A stretch of 39,923 bases of DNA, from the NCBI GenBank assembly GCA_937927755.1, contig CALBDB010000050.1, positions 1-39,923 of the forward strand, given 5' to 3'. Below are positions 23,999 to 32,312 of this stretch, one piece after another. Position 1 is the first letter of the stretch. Each line of letters opens with the position of its first letter. Source of the DNA: an uncultured Lysobacterales bacterium. GTDB taxonomy: Bacteria; Pseudomonadota; Gammaproteobacteria; Xanthomonadales; SZUA-36. The translations under genes and the position numbers were made by a program. The notes under the pieces were generated by a model, which had not been told where the DNA came from, did not search any database, and saw only the letters and a list, made by a program, of their open reading frames with translations.

Positions 23999-26266
23999 AT
24001 GACAGGGACTTCAGACATCCGTCAAGCGATCTACTTCGAGGACTTCGAGCTTGATCTTGATAGATGCCTGTTGCTGCGCGGTGGCGAGAAAGTGCAGCTT
24101 CGGCGGCAGTCATTCGAAGTGCTGTGTTACCTGGCCGAACGAAGCGGCCAACTGGTGACAAAGGATGACCTGTTGTCCGGTGTATGGGCGGGCCGGGCGG
24201 TAACGGACGATTCGATCACACAGTGCCTGATGGAAATCAGGGCTGCACTGGGTGATGAAAATCACAGCAAGGTCAAAACACTCCCCCGGCGTGGTTACGT
24301 TTTTGATCTTCCAGTATCCGATACTCCTCCTGGTCTTAAATCAGCCAAGGTACTTGGTTCCCTTATCAAAAACAGAAAGTCAGGCTTTGCACTGATCGTG
24401 GCGGGGCTTGCACTGGTGTTGGTCATTGTTTTCATGGTTTGGCGACCCGGCGTGTCTCCGACCACGGCCAGCCAACTATCCATCGCTGTCCTGCCTTTCG
24501 ACAACCGCAGTGATCTCGAGGAAGACCAGTTCTTCACTGTCGGTATTCATGATGACCTGCTGGCCACTATCGCCAAGATCGGCTCTATGAAGGTGATCTC
24601 ACGCACCTCGGTACTTGAATACAAGGATACCGTCAAGAAAATTCCACAGATTGCGGAAGAACTGGGCGTGGCAAATATTCTCGAAGGCGGCATCCAACGC
24701 TCCGGCAACCAGGTGCGGATCAATGTGCAGTTGATCGATGCCGCAACCGATGAACACCTGTGGGCGGAAATCTATGATCGCGAGTTGACGGCGGAAAACC
24801 TGTTTACCGTGCAAAGCGAAATTACAAAAGAGATTGCCATTGCCTTAAAGGCCAGGCTTTCCGCGAAAGAAAAACAGCGTATCGACGCAAGACCAACTGA
24901 CAATCTACAGGCTTACGACGCCTATTTGCGGGGCCGGCAATTGATGGCGACCCGGGACAGTGCCAGCCTGAAACTGGCCACTGAGGAATTTAGCAAAGCC
25001 ACTAAATTGGACCCGTTGTTTGCCCTGGCGTGGGTGGGCGTGGCGGATAGCAACTGGGTGTTGCCAGGTTATGGCGCCTATCGCATCGAAGATTTGCTAC
25101 CCATTATTGAAGAGGCCGTGAAAAATGCACTGGCTATCGATAACGGCCTTGGCGAAGCCTATGCCTCACTGGCCAACATACACGCTTACTACAAGCGAAA
25201 CAGTGAAGCTGAATCCGCTTATCAAAAAGCCATCACATTGAGTCCGAATTATGCCACCGCATATTTCTGGTACTCAGGCTTTCTCGGCGCATACCCACTG
25301 CGGATACAGGAACAGGTTGAACTGGCGCGGAAGGCTGTCGAACTGGATCCAAGATCATCCCTGTATAACCTGAACCTGGGTTCGAGGTACCGCAACAAGG
25401 GGTTGTACACGCTCGCGGAAGGCCAGTTTCAGAAAGTCATCGAACTCAATCCTGACTTCGCGCCGGGATATTCCAACCTGGCGGTTTTATACATGCTCCA
25501 TATGGGTCAATTTGACAAGGCGCTACCCCCGGCCAGGAAAGCCGTTGAACTCGACCCGGGCAATCATGGCAACAAAATGATTCTGATTTTTCTGTTCATC
25601 CAGTTGGGTGATCAGGAAGCTGCCCAATTGGTCCGCGAAAAAATGGCCAACGAGGGCGCAGTGGAGTGGAGGTTGGGTTTTGCCGATGTACTGATTAATT
25701 TTTCCAAACAAAACCCGGCTGACACGCTGGAATCCATCAAGGCGCTGTTACCAAAAATCAGACATTCCCAATTCGCGAACAGACTGGTAGCTTTTCTTGC
25801 GCTTACCCAGGGTGACATTCGACTTGCACGGGAAATATACCTGTCGACTGATCCGGGTTGGCTCGATCCCGGCCAATGGCCGGAACTGGTCGAAAATCGC
25901 AGGAGAGCTGCTTGTTCCGTCGCCTGGGTTTTGATGAACACCGGGGATCAGGAGCTTGGATCAGCATTGCTGGACCAGGCGATATCATACATAGATGATT
26001 CGCTACCCCTGGCGATCGAACATGCCGACTGGGACTTTCCGGAAGTATGCTACCTGATGGCAGGTGATATCAAAAAATCTCTGCAAAGCATCGAAACCCA
26101 ATTGGCCCATAACCACCTGTATGCCTGGAATGCTGTCCTTCTGATGCCGATGTACGACCTGATCCGCGATGAGCCCAGGTTCCAGGCTGCCGTGGCAGAG
26201 CGTGAACGGCGTATTGGTGTTCAACGCGAAGCCATCGCAAAAATGGCCGAAGAAACACGGCCCTGA
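23999..26266 (+). CDS. CadC-like membrane regulator: winged helix, TolB-like domain and TPR repeats
   Basis: Predicted one-component membrane regulator of 755 residues. An OmpR/PhoB-type winged-helix domain lies at about residues 12-105 (DRCLLLRGGEKVQLRRQSFE, VLCYLAER, RAALGDENHSKVKTLPRRGY). A transmembrane segment follows at about 128-149. The periplasmic part starts with a TolB-like domain (SIAVLPFDNRSD, GVANILEGGIQRSG, DEHLWAEIYDREL) and continues as TPR repeats at about 300-600. The cytoplasmic DNA-binding head and periplasmic sensor fit CadC/ToxR logic. It follows the GNAT gene by 46 bp and is followed 211 bp later by a secreted beta-propeller gene, whose upstream region has nested inverted repeats that could be its operator. 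That link is inference. Confidence 0.88.
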   Translation: MTGTSDIRQAIYFEDFELDLDRCLLLRGGEKVQLRRQSFEVLCYLAERSGQLVTKDDLLSGVWAGRAVTDDSITQCLMEIRAALGDENHSKVKTLPRRGYVFDLPVSDTPPGLKSAKVLGSLIKNRKSGFALIVAGLALVLVIVFMVWRPGVSPTTASQLSIAVLPFDNRSDLEEDQFFTVGIHDDLLATIAKIGSMKVISRTSVLEYKDTVKKIPQIAEELGVANILEGGIQRSGNQVRINVQLIDAATDEHLWAEIYDRELTAENLFTVQSEITKEIAIALKARLSAKEKQRIDARPTDNLQAYDAYLRGRQLMATRDSASLKLATEEFSKATKLDPLFALAWVGVADSNWVLPGYGAYRIEDLLPIIEEAVKNALAIDNGLGEAYASLANIHAYYKRNSEAESAYQKAITLSPNYATAYFWYSGFLGAYPLRIQEQVELARKAVELDPRSSLYNLNLGSRYRNKGLYTLAEGQFQKVIELNPDFAPGYSNLAVLYMLHMGQFDKALPPARKAVELDPGNHGNKMILIFLFIQLGDQEAAQLVREKMANEGAVEWRLGFADVLINFSKQNPADTLESIKALLPKIRHSQFANRLVAFLALTQGDIRLAREIYLSTDPGWLDPGQWPELVENRRRAACSVAWVLMNTGDQELGSALLDQAISYIDDSLPLAIEHADWDFPEVCYLMAGDIKKSLQSIETQLAHNHLYAWNAVLLMPMYDLIRDEPRFQAAVAERERRIGVQREAIAKMAEETRP

Positions 26267-26341
26267 GTTTTCGCATAATTCTGGCATTCTTCCTGAATTT
26301 CGCCGTAATTTCGTCCAAGTTTCACAACTCTTTCGTTACTC

Positions 26342-26401
26342 GCGTGAACTGCTCGCAGTAGATTCCTCTACGTAGTTCACGCCTTGTCTCTACGGCAAGG
26401 A
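26342..26401. promoter_or_regulatory. Nested inverted repeats upstream of the beta-propeller gene
   Basis: GCGTGAACT (26342-26350) pairs perfectly with AGTTCACGC (26374-26382). Inside, GTAGA and TCTAC form a smaller stem around TTCC (26358-26371). Just downstream, CCTTG and CAAGG (about 26383-26401) form another. This cluster sits about 76-135 bp before the ATG at 26477, after the wHTH regulator gene. It may be an operator for that regulator or a leader structure. Confidence 0.45.
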
Positions 26402-26476
26402 GGAACTCTACCAAAAACGCAAAACGCGAAAGTGTTTTCAAATCCGTTGTTCTTGCAAGAAAACCAAGGAGATAAT

Positions 26477-27520
26477 ATGAGTACTTCAAGTTCAAACCAC
26501 TGTGGAAACTGTCGGTGGCTCATCCGGGTTACCGCTTTACTTATCTGTAGCATTGTGACGCTGACGCCAGCGGTCGCCAAAGCGGAAGATGGCGTCGTGC
26601 CGGTTGCATCATTCGATGCCGGGATGCAGCACTGGCCTGAAGGCCTGACGATTGACAAGAAAGGGAACATGTACGTCACTCAGGGCTCCCCTTTTTGGTA
26701 TCTGCCCAGTGATGGCTGGATCAAGAAAATCAGTCCCGATGGAACAGAGGCAGAAGAGTTGGCTTTCTTTGAAGACGGCCAGGGTCCAGCGGGTATCGTA
26801 GTCAACGCCCGCGGCGATATCTACTTTGCCTGGCCAAATCCATTCGATCTCACTAAGAACGGCGTCTACCAACTCCACGACGATGGAACTGCTGAGCGAC
26901 TGGAGGGAACCCAGAACATTATCCTGGCCAACGGCCTGGCTTTTGATTACAACGATGATCTGTTCGTCAGCGATTCGCTGGGGGGCGCTATCTGGCGGAT
27001 ACCGACAGATGGTTCAGGACCCGCACAGTTATGGTCCTTTGATGCGTCACTCGCTGGTTGTGGGGATGTGGGGGCTAACGGTGTGGCAATCTGGGAGGAC
27101 AGCGTTTACGTCGCGAACACCCTGCAAGGTTTGCTGGTGCGTATTCCCATCCTTGAAGATGGTTCAGCGGGCCAACCGGAAGTGGTCGCCGGAGATGACA
27201 CCAATGGCTGCGACTTCGATGATCTGTGGGGAATCGACGGGATAGCCCTGGATGTTCACGGCAACGTGTACGCCCTGCTTGTGCTCCAGGACAAGCTGGT
27301 GCGTATCGATCCGAGCGATGGCTCCTATGAGGTGTTGCTAACTGCGACGGACGGGCTTCATAACCCGGCGAGCATCGCATTTGGCACGGGTAAAGGTGAA
27401 CGGCAGAGCGTTTTTATCACCAACTTTGCGCTCTTTCCACCTGGGCCGGACAGCTTGGGCCCGGCTGTACTCAAGTACGACGTGGGTGTGCCGGGTCTGC
27501 CAATACCCCAGACAGACTAG
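26477..27520 (+). CDS. Secreted six-bladed beta-propeller (SMP-30/NHL-like)
   Basis: Predicted exported beta-propeller of 347 residues. The start at 26477 was selected because AAGGAG lies five bases upstream and the sequence then reads straight into a signal peptide (core VTALLICSIVTLTPAVAKA). Repeated blades carry the SMP-30/NHL hallmark of Gly-Leu or Gly-Ile plus Asp and a NXYV or D(L/I)YF strand: EGLTIDKKGNMYVTQG, AGIVVNARGDIYFAW, NGLAFDYNDDLFVSDS, NGVAIWEDSVYVANT and DGIALDVHGNVYALLV. The metal-binding Glu/Asn/Asp set of gluconolactonases cannot be judged by eye, so an enzymatic role is unproven. A strong hairpin follows at 27543. The nested inverted repeats upstream and the adjacent wHTH regulator suggest regulated expression. 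Confidence 0.82.
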   Translation: MSTSSSNHCGNCRWLIRVTALLICSIVTLTPAVAKAEDGVVPVASFDAGMQHWPEGLTIDKKGNMYVTQGSPFWYLPSDGWIKKISPDGTEAEELAFFEDGQGPAGIVVNARGDIYFAWPNPFDLTKNGVYQLHDDGTAERLEGTQNIILANGLAFDYNDDLFVSDSLGGAIWRIPTDGSGPAQLWSFDASLAGCGDVGANGVAIWEDSVYVANTLQGLLVRIPILEDGSAGQPEVVAGDDTNGCDFDDLWGIDGIALDVHGNVYALLVLQDKLVRIDPSDGSYEVLLTATDGLHNPASIAFGTGKGERQSVFITNFALFPPGPDSLGPAVLKYDVGVPGLPIPQTD

Positions 27521-27542
27521 AACGCGACAGAGTTAGATCAAA

Positions 27543-27572
27543 GCCCGCCCCACCGAATGCAGTGGGGCGGGC
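27543..27572. terminator. GC-rich hairpin after the beta-propeller gene
   Basis: GCCCGCCCCAC (27543-27553) and GTGGGGCGGGC (27562-27572) form a perfect 11-bp stem with an 8-base loop, 22 bases after the stop codon at 27520. No T-run follows on either strand, so it may be a Rho-assisted or 3'-stabilising structure rather than a full intrinsic terminator. Confidence 0.6.
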
Positions 27573-27754
27573 GCAATACTCAAGAGTAGAACTCGTTGGA
27601 ACCAAGTCTTGTAATGCTTAAATGAAAATCACGACAACCATAACCCAGTGAAGTTGAAATGTGGGTGTCTTTACTTCGCGCAGGAATGTGCGAGGTTCGC
27701 ACCGGGTTTCCCGATGTGGGAGACTGTGCGAATTCACACCAGCGAGGAGCCACC

Positions 27755-28315
27755 GTGAACGCCCGGATAACAGCCCTGATACCGACATTTGTCCTGCTAT
27801 TTTTCTCTGCCTCCCTGGCGGCAAACGAACTCTCGGAAATCAAGAACTACCGCGAATACTCACCGCTATTCGCAAGCGCCGGCCAGCCCAGCGAGACGCA
27901 GCTGGAGCAATTGAAGGATGAAGGCTTCGAGCGGGTCGTTTACATCGCGTTTGCCAACAGCAAAGGGGCGATTGCCAACGAGGACCAGATCGTCAAAGAC
28001 CTGGGCATGGAGTACGCACAGGTGCCCGTGATCTGGGAAGCCCCGATAAAGGCCGATTTCAACGCATTTGCTGCGGTCATGCAGAGCGCGCCTGGCAAGA
28101 AGACCCTGCTGCATTGCCAGGCCAATTACCGGGCCTCTGCTTTTGCGTTCCTATACCGTGTCCTGTACGAGCAAGTGTCCATAGAGGAAGCCAAGGCAGA
28201 CATGAACACTGTCTGGAAACCGGATGGCCCCTGGAAAAAACTCATCTTCGAGTTGCTTGAAGAGAATGGTCATTCGCCCGACTGCTTGGGCTGCGACTGG
28301 AGCACAAAAGACTGA
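27755..28315 (+). CDS. Exported protein-tyrosine-phosphatase-like protein with CX4R signature
   Basis: Predicted periplasmic member of the PTP/beta-lactamase-hydrolase-like (DUF442-type) phosphatase family, 186 residues. The start is a GTG at 27755 with GAGGAG five bases upstream, followed by a signal peptide (core ITALIPTFVLLFFSASLAAN). The mature part has SAGQPSETQLEQLKDEGFE, a typical family N-terminus, and the loop LLHCQANYRASAF at about residue 128. The canonical PTP loop is HCX5R; here Cys and Arg are separated by only four residues. The spacing is as I recall for this subgroup (HCQAN.RAS), so it is not likely to be a damaged gene. The C-terminal CLGCDW pair could bind metal or form a disulfide. 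The gene stands alone before the remnant region. Confidence 0.8.
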   Translation: MNARITALIPTFVLLFFSASLAANELSEIKNYREYSPLFASAGQPSETQLEQLKDEGFERVVYIAFANSKGAIANEDQIVKDLGMEYAQVPVIWEAPIKADFNAFAAVMQSAPGKKTLLHCQANYRASAFAFLYRVLYEQVSIEEAKADMNTVWKPDGPWKKLIFELLEENGHSPDCLGCDWSTKD

Positions 28316-28325
28316 TCCTGAGTTA

Positions 28326-28341
28326 TGGGGTCTGAGTACCC
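28326..28341. repeat. GGGGTCAG-type element, copy 3 (half element)
   Basis: TGGGGTCTGAGTACCC starts 11 bp after the phosphatase stop codon and directly abuts the remnant of a PII-like gene that begins at 28342. It matches the start of copies 1 and 2 with small changes. Its position at the break between unrelated sequences suggests it marks a rearrangement junction. Confidence 0.5.
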
Positions 28342-28445
28342 GTTTACAGCCTGTCCTCCAGGGCATCCGTCAACGCTTCAATCTGGTGACGTACGCCGAT
28401 GGCATTCTCGACATCTATTTGGAAAGCGATACCGGTACCTGGTGG
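28342..28445 (-). pseudogene. 3' fragment of a second PII-like gene
   Basis: Read on the minus strand this gives PGTGIAFQIDVENAIGVRYQ then IEALTDALEDRL and a stop, nearly identical to the last 35 residues of the intact PII-like protein at 33529-33879. By hand count about 83 of 92 bases match (roughly 90%), and the stop codon position is shared. Upstream of GEPPGTG the similarity ends and a stop codon follows in frame, so no working protein remains. It is a truncated duplicate lying between copy 3 of the GGGGTCAG element and a second gene fragment. Confidence 0.8.
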
Positions 28446-28547
28446 CTCACCCGTGTGTCACCAAATAAACGCAGCAGGGCTGCACCGAGTACCTTTGATA
28501 CACGGCTTTCACCGTGTCCGCAGTCAGTCAAAAGCTGCGCCAGGGTT
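28420..28547 (-). pseudogene. Possible C-terminal fragment of an M19 membrane dipeptidase
   Basis: The minus strand between about 28547 and 28420 reads TLAQLLTDCGHGESRV, SKVLGAALLRLFGDTRVS and then HQVPVSLSK before a stop. The pattern L..LL...G..E....KVLG...LRLF is what I recall from the extreme C-terminus of M19 (renal/membrane dipeptidase) proteins. There is a stop directly before it and nothing of the catalytic domain. The fragment runs into the PII-like remnant in a different frame. A 6-bp hairpin (ACACGG/CCGTGT, 28500-28517) lies inside. The rest of the gap (28548-28658) shows nothing I can name. Confidence 0.4.
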
Positions 28548-28658
28548 TAAAATCGGTGCCGTGTCTCGGGCGCTCGGCGGGCGCGTAGCAAAATGCCGTG
28601 ATAAATTTCAGATAAACTACGCCCACTCAAAAATTACTATCTACAGGACCATATCCTG

Positions 28659-31151
28659 ATGCAAAGAATTAATCGTTGGTTTTTCGCCTGTTTTGTGCTG
28701 CTGATTGGTCCCCAGTTCGCCTTGGGCCTGCAGGAAGGCGACACAGCAAAGAAGGTGATCACTATTGAAGAAAGGGTCAAGGACCTGGTTCATATGGATG
28801 GCTTTTATAAGCTTTACTGGGACGAGAAAACCGGGCAACTCTTACTTCGTATCGATCAATTGGGTGAAGAGTTTATTTATCAGTCCTCCATGCCCCGGGG
28901 GGTAGGATCCAACGACCTTGGTCTTGATCGTGGACAACTGGGCGGCACCAGGCTTGTTGAGTTTTTGCGCTCAGGTCCAAAAATATTGCTGGTTGAGAAC
29001 AATACCGCTTACCGGGCGGTGTCTGAAGATCCGCTTGAGCGGGCCGCCGTTGAAAGTTCGTTTGCCCGCTCAGTGATCTGGGGTTTTGAAGTGTTGGCTG
29101 AATCGGATGCCTCGGTGCTGGTCGATGCCACGGACTTCTTTTTGCATGACTCACATGGTTTATCCACTCGCCTGAGCCGCGCACAACAGGGTACCTACAA
29201 AATTGACCCGGGCAGGTCGGCCATTTACCTGCCGCGCACCCGGGCTTTCCCGGACAACACCGAGATAGAAACCATTGTCAGTTTTACCGGGGAACGTAAA
29301 TTCAATGACAAGGGTGCCGTCGTCAGCGACATTCTGTCCACCGTGGTTCCCGACCCGACATCGGTGACCGTGCACCTGCACCATTCGTTCATACGTCTGC
29401 CGGATGACAATTACATACCTTTGCCGTATGACGCACGTTCGGGGGTATTGGCTTCAGATCGGAGCAGGGGGTTCATGGATTACGCCGTCCCGATCGGGGA
29501 GCCCATCCGGGTGCTTTATGGCCGGCGCCACCGGCTTGAAAAGCAGAACCCGTTGGCAGAAGTCAGCGAGGCTGTCGAACCCATCGTATATTACGTTGAT
29601 CCGGGTGCGCCGGAACCCATTCGTTCAGCATTGGTGGAAGGCGCCAGCTGGTGGAACCAGGCCTTTGAGGCTGCCGGTTACAAGGATGCTTTCCAGGTCA
29701 AACTACTGCCCGCAGATGTCGATCCGATGGATGTGCGCTACAACGTCATTCAATGGGTGCACCGCTCAACCCGTGGCTGGTCTTATGGCTCCTCGGTGAT
29801 GGATCCGCGCACTGGCGAGATATTGAAAGGTCATGTCTCCCTCGGTTCGATGAGGGTCAGGCAGGATTACCTGATCGCAGAGGGTTTATTGGCGCCTTAC
29901 AAGGGCGACGAAGTGCCGCCTGATATGCTGGAAATGTCCCTGGCCCGTATCCGTCAACTGTCGGCACACGAGGTGGGACATACGCTGGGTATGCAACACA
30001 ATTTTGCCGCCAGTGTTAATAGCCGTTCGTCCGTCATGGACTACCCCTTCCCGCTGGTCAGGTTTAACAGCAATGGCAGCCTTGATCTCTCCGATGCCTA
30101 TGCCGTGGGTATTGGAGACTGGGATAAACGCACCGTCTTGTATGCTTACCAGGATTTCCCGGCGTCCAAAAACGACGTTGAAGAGCGACGCGCGATTATC
30201 GAGGACACTGTGCAATCCGGCTTGTTATACATAACCGACGCCGACGCCCGCGAACCGGGTTCCTCGCATGCGCAAGCCAACCTCTGGGACAATGGCGAAG
30301 ACGCTATTGCCGAGCTCGAGCACCTGCTCAAGGTTCGAAGCTATGCCCTGGGTAATTTCTCAAAACACAATATTCGGCCCGGCAGGCCACTGGCAACCAT
30401 CGAAGAGGTCCTGGTGCCGATCTACCTGTTGCACAGGTACCAGGTTCAGGCAGTTGGCAAGCTTATCGGTGGGCAGTATTTCCGCTATGCCCTGCGTGGT
30501 GACGGGCAGTCGCAACCAGAAACCGTCGATGCCGAAAAACAGTGGGCTGCCATCAATGCATTGCTTGTCACCATTGACCCGCAAGTGCTGAAGCTGCCGC
30601 AGTCTGTTGTAGAGATCATTCCACCGCGCCCGCCCGGCTACAAGTTGGACCGGGAGTCATTCCCGCGCAGCACTGGCAAGAGTTTTGACCCCCTGTCACC
30701 GCCCGCGAGCGCCATCAGCCTGACGCTGGATGTACTACTGAACCAGCACCGTGCTGCCCGCATGAATGCATTCAGTGCCTCGGATTCGGCAATGCCGGAT
30801 TTCATGGCGCTGTTGGATTCACTGAATCAGGCGACCTGGTATCAGCAGCGGCAGGCTGGTGTAATCGGGGCTATTCAGCGCATTGCAGCTACTCAGTACC
30901 TGGATCGCCTGCTATCCCTTGCTTCCGACTCCAAGGCCAATACGCAGATACGCGCGCAGGCACTTTTTGCTGCACAGGCACTGGACAAATGGTTGGCGAA
31001 ACAGAAGCCGGGCCGCCTGGATGGTGATTGGGCCGCACATTATGCCCAGGCACGCCTCAGGATTGCAGCGATGATTAATGAGCCATCCAGCGTGGCGCCA
31101 ACCAAACCCCGGCCAACACCTCCCGGGTCACCAATCGGCAATTTGCTGTAG
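28659..31151 (+). CDS. Secreted zinc-dependent metalloprotease, DUF5117/DUF4953 type
   Basis: Predicted exported metallopeptidase of 830 residues. A signal peptide (core FFACFVLLIGPQFALG) is followed by a beta-rich N-terminal region of the DUF5118/DUF5117 type (VHMDGFYKLYWDEKTGQLLL, LGLDRGQLGGTRLVEF). The catalytic segment at residues 437-447 reads HEVGHTLGMQH, the metzincin-like HEXXHXXGXXH zinc site, followed by NFAAS and SVMDYP, the Met-turn. The C-terminal half corresponds to DUF4953. Length agrees with the family (about 800-900). Members are found widely in Bacteroidetes and marine Proteobacteria; the natural substrate is unknown. It follows the remnant region and is 91 bp upstream of the next gene, with which it could be cotranscribed. 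Confidence 0.88.
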   Translation: MQRINRWFFACFVLLIGPQFALGLQEGDTAKKVITIEERVKDLVHMDGFYKLYWDEKTGQLLLRIDQLGEEFIYQSSMPRGVGSNDLGLDRGQLGGTRLVEFLRSGPKILLVENNTAYRAVSEDPLERAAVESSFARSVIWGFEVLAESDASVLVDATDFFLHDSHGLSTRLSRAQQGTYKIDPGRSAIYLPRTRAFPDNTEIETIVSFTGERKFNDKGAVVSDILSTVVPDPTSVTVHLHHSFIRLPDDNYIPLPYDARSGVLASDRSRGFMDYAVPIGEPIRVLYGRRHRLEKQNPLAEVSEAVEPIVYYVDPGAPEPIRSALVEGASWWNQAFEAAGYKDAFQVKLLPADVDPMDVRYNVIQWVHRSTRGWSYGSSVMDPRTGEILKGHVSLGSMRVRQDYLIAEGLLAPYKGDEVPPDMLEMSLARIRQLSAHEVGHTLGMQHNFAASVNSRSSVMDYPFPLVRFNSNGSLDLSDAYAVGIGDWDKRTVLYAYQDFPASKNDVEERRAIIEDTVQSGLLYITDADAREPGSSHAQANLWDNGEDAIAELEHLLKVRSYALGNFSKHNIRPGRPLATIEEVLVPIYLLHRYQVQAVGKLIGGQYFRYALRGDGQSQPETVDAEKQWAAINALLVTIDPQVLKLPQSVVEIIPPRPPGYKLDRESFPRSTGKSFDPLSPPASAISLTLDVLLNQHRAARMNAFSASDSAMPDFMALLDSLNQATWYQQRQAGVIGAIQRIAATQYLDRLLSLASDSKANTQIRAQALFAAQALDKWLAKQKPGRLDGDWAAHYAQARLRIAAMINEPSSVAPTKPRPTPPGSPIGNLL

Positions 31152-31241
31152 GATATCCTGACTGATGGAGGTGTCTTGGAGTTATTGCTGACATTCCAAG
31201 TCATTCGGGCAGGCAACCGAATCTATCAGGGTCAATACATT

Positions 31242-32312
31242 ATGAATCGATTTTTGTGCACGCTTTGTTTTATGACCATGATGTCAGGAAACGTTTTTTC
31301 CTCTGAACAGATGCCTCTGCTGTTTGAGTCCGATGAGGTGATGTATTTGACCCTAACTGTCAATTTTGACACCTTGTGCAGGCCCAGCAAATCTCCGGAT
31401 TGTGATTACACACCCTCGGAATTGATCTACCGCGATGCAGAAGGGCAGGAGGCGTCGGTGCCGGTCAGCATCCGTCGTCGGGATGGGTGGCGTGCTTTGC
31501 AGACAAACTGCCAGATACCGACACTCTTTGTGCGCTTCTCTGAACAGGATGCGGTGGGCACGCCGTTTGAAGGCCAGGAAACGCTCGCTATGAATTCTCA
31601 TTGTGGGAAAGGCATCTCCCCGGAGAATGAGCGGTCCCCAAGGTTACCTGATCAATTTGAGCACTATGTGATCAATGAGTACCTCGGTTATCGACTTTAC
31701 AACCTGGTAACACAGGTCAGTTTACGGCCCCAGCTCGCCCGGGTCAGGTATACCAATCCGGATGATCCGCGACTTGATTTCACGCACGATGCATTTTTCG
31801 TAGAACACTTTGAGTCACTCGCTGAGCGGCTCAATGCAAAATTGTTGCCGGAGAACAGTTTTGACCCAACCCGGCTGGACCGGGATGCTGCTGACCAACT
31901 GGCACTGTTCCAATACATGGTTGGCAATACTGACTGGTCGATCACTGATCAGGAGAATGTCATCCTGCTGCTCTTCCCTGACGGCAAGCAAGTGCCGGTT
32001 CTATACGATTTGGACATGTCTGGACTGGTCAATCCTCACTATGCTGTTGCAGCCCCCAATTTACCCATCAAATCAGTGACACAGCGTTACTACATGGGGT
32101 TTTGCCATCCGAATACTGACTGGGAAGCATTGTTCACAAGGTTCACATTGTTGCATGATGCCTACCTGGATTTGTTGGCTGAGGTTCCTGGGTTGGGTGG
32201 CGGCGATCGAAGGATAGCTCGCGCGTATCTTAACTCATTTTTCGACACCCTGAGTTCCCCGGATGCACGGCAAAATGGAATCGTTAATGCCTGCAAGCCA
32301 TGGCCTGACTAA
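31242..32312 (+). CDS. Secreted protein with possible CotH/HipA-like kinase fold
   Basis: I cannot assign a named family with confidence. The product of 356 residues begins with a signal peptide (MNRFLCTLCFMTMMSGNVFS). It has an N-terminal beta domain (YLTLTVNFDTLCR, ASVPVSIRRRDGWRAL, in which cysteines recur) and an alpha/beta second half. The segments LFQYMVGNTDWSITDQENV and VPVLYDLDMSGLVN resemble the paired Asn/Asp positions of CotH- or HipA-like kinase folds, where NTDWS and YDLD would be catalytic or metal-binding. This is pattern recognition only. The start at 31242 was chosen for the signal peptide; a longer reading to 31176 is possible. It overlaps the convergent YVTN gene by 4 bp at the stop codons. 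Confidence 0.7.
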   Translation: MNRFLCTLCFMTMMSGNVFSSEQMPLLFESDEVMYLTLTVNFDTLCRPSKSPDCDYTPSELIYRDAEGQEASVPVSIRRRDGWRALQTNCQIPTLFVRFSEQDAVGTPFEGQETLAMNSHCGKGISPENERSPRLPDQFEHYVINEYLGYRLYNLVTQVSLRPQLARVRYTNPDDPRLDFTHDAFFVEHFESLAERLNAKLLPENSFDPTRLDRDAADQLALFQYMVGNTDWSITDQENVILLLFPDGKQVPVLYDLDMSGLVNPHYAVAAPNLPIKSVTQRYYMGFCHPNTDWEALFTRFTLLHDAYLDLLAEVPGLGGGDRRIARAYLNSFFDTLSSPDARQNGIVNACKPWPD

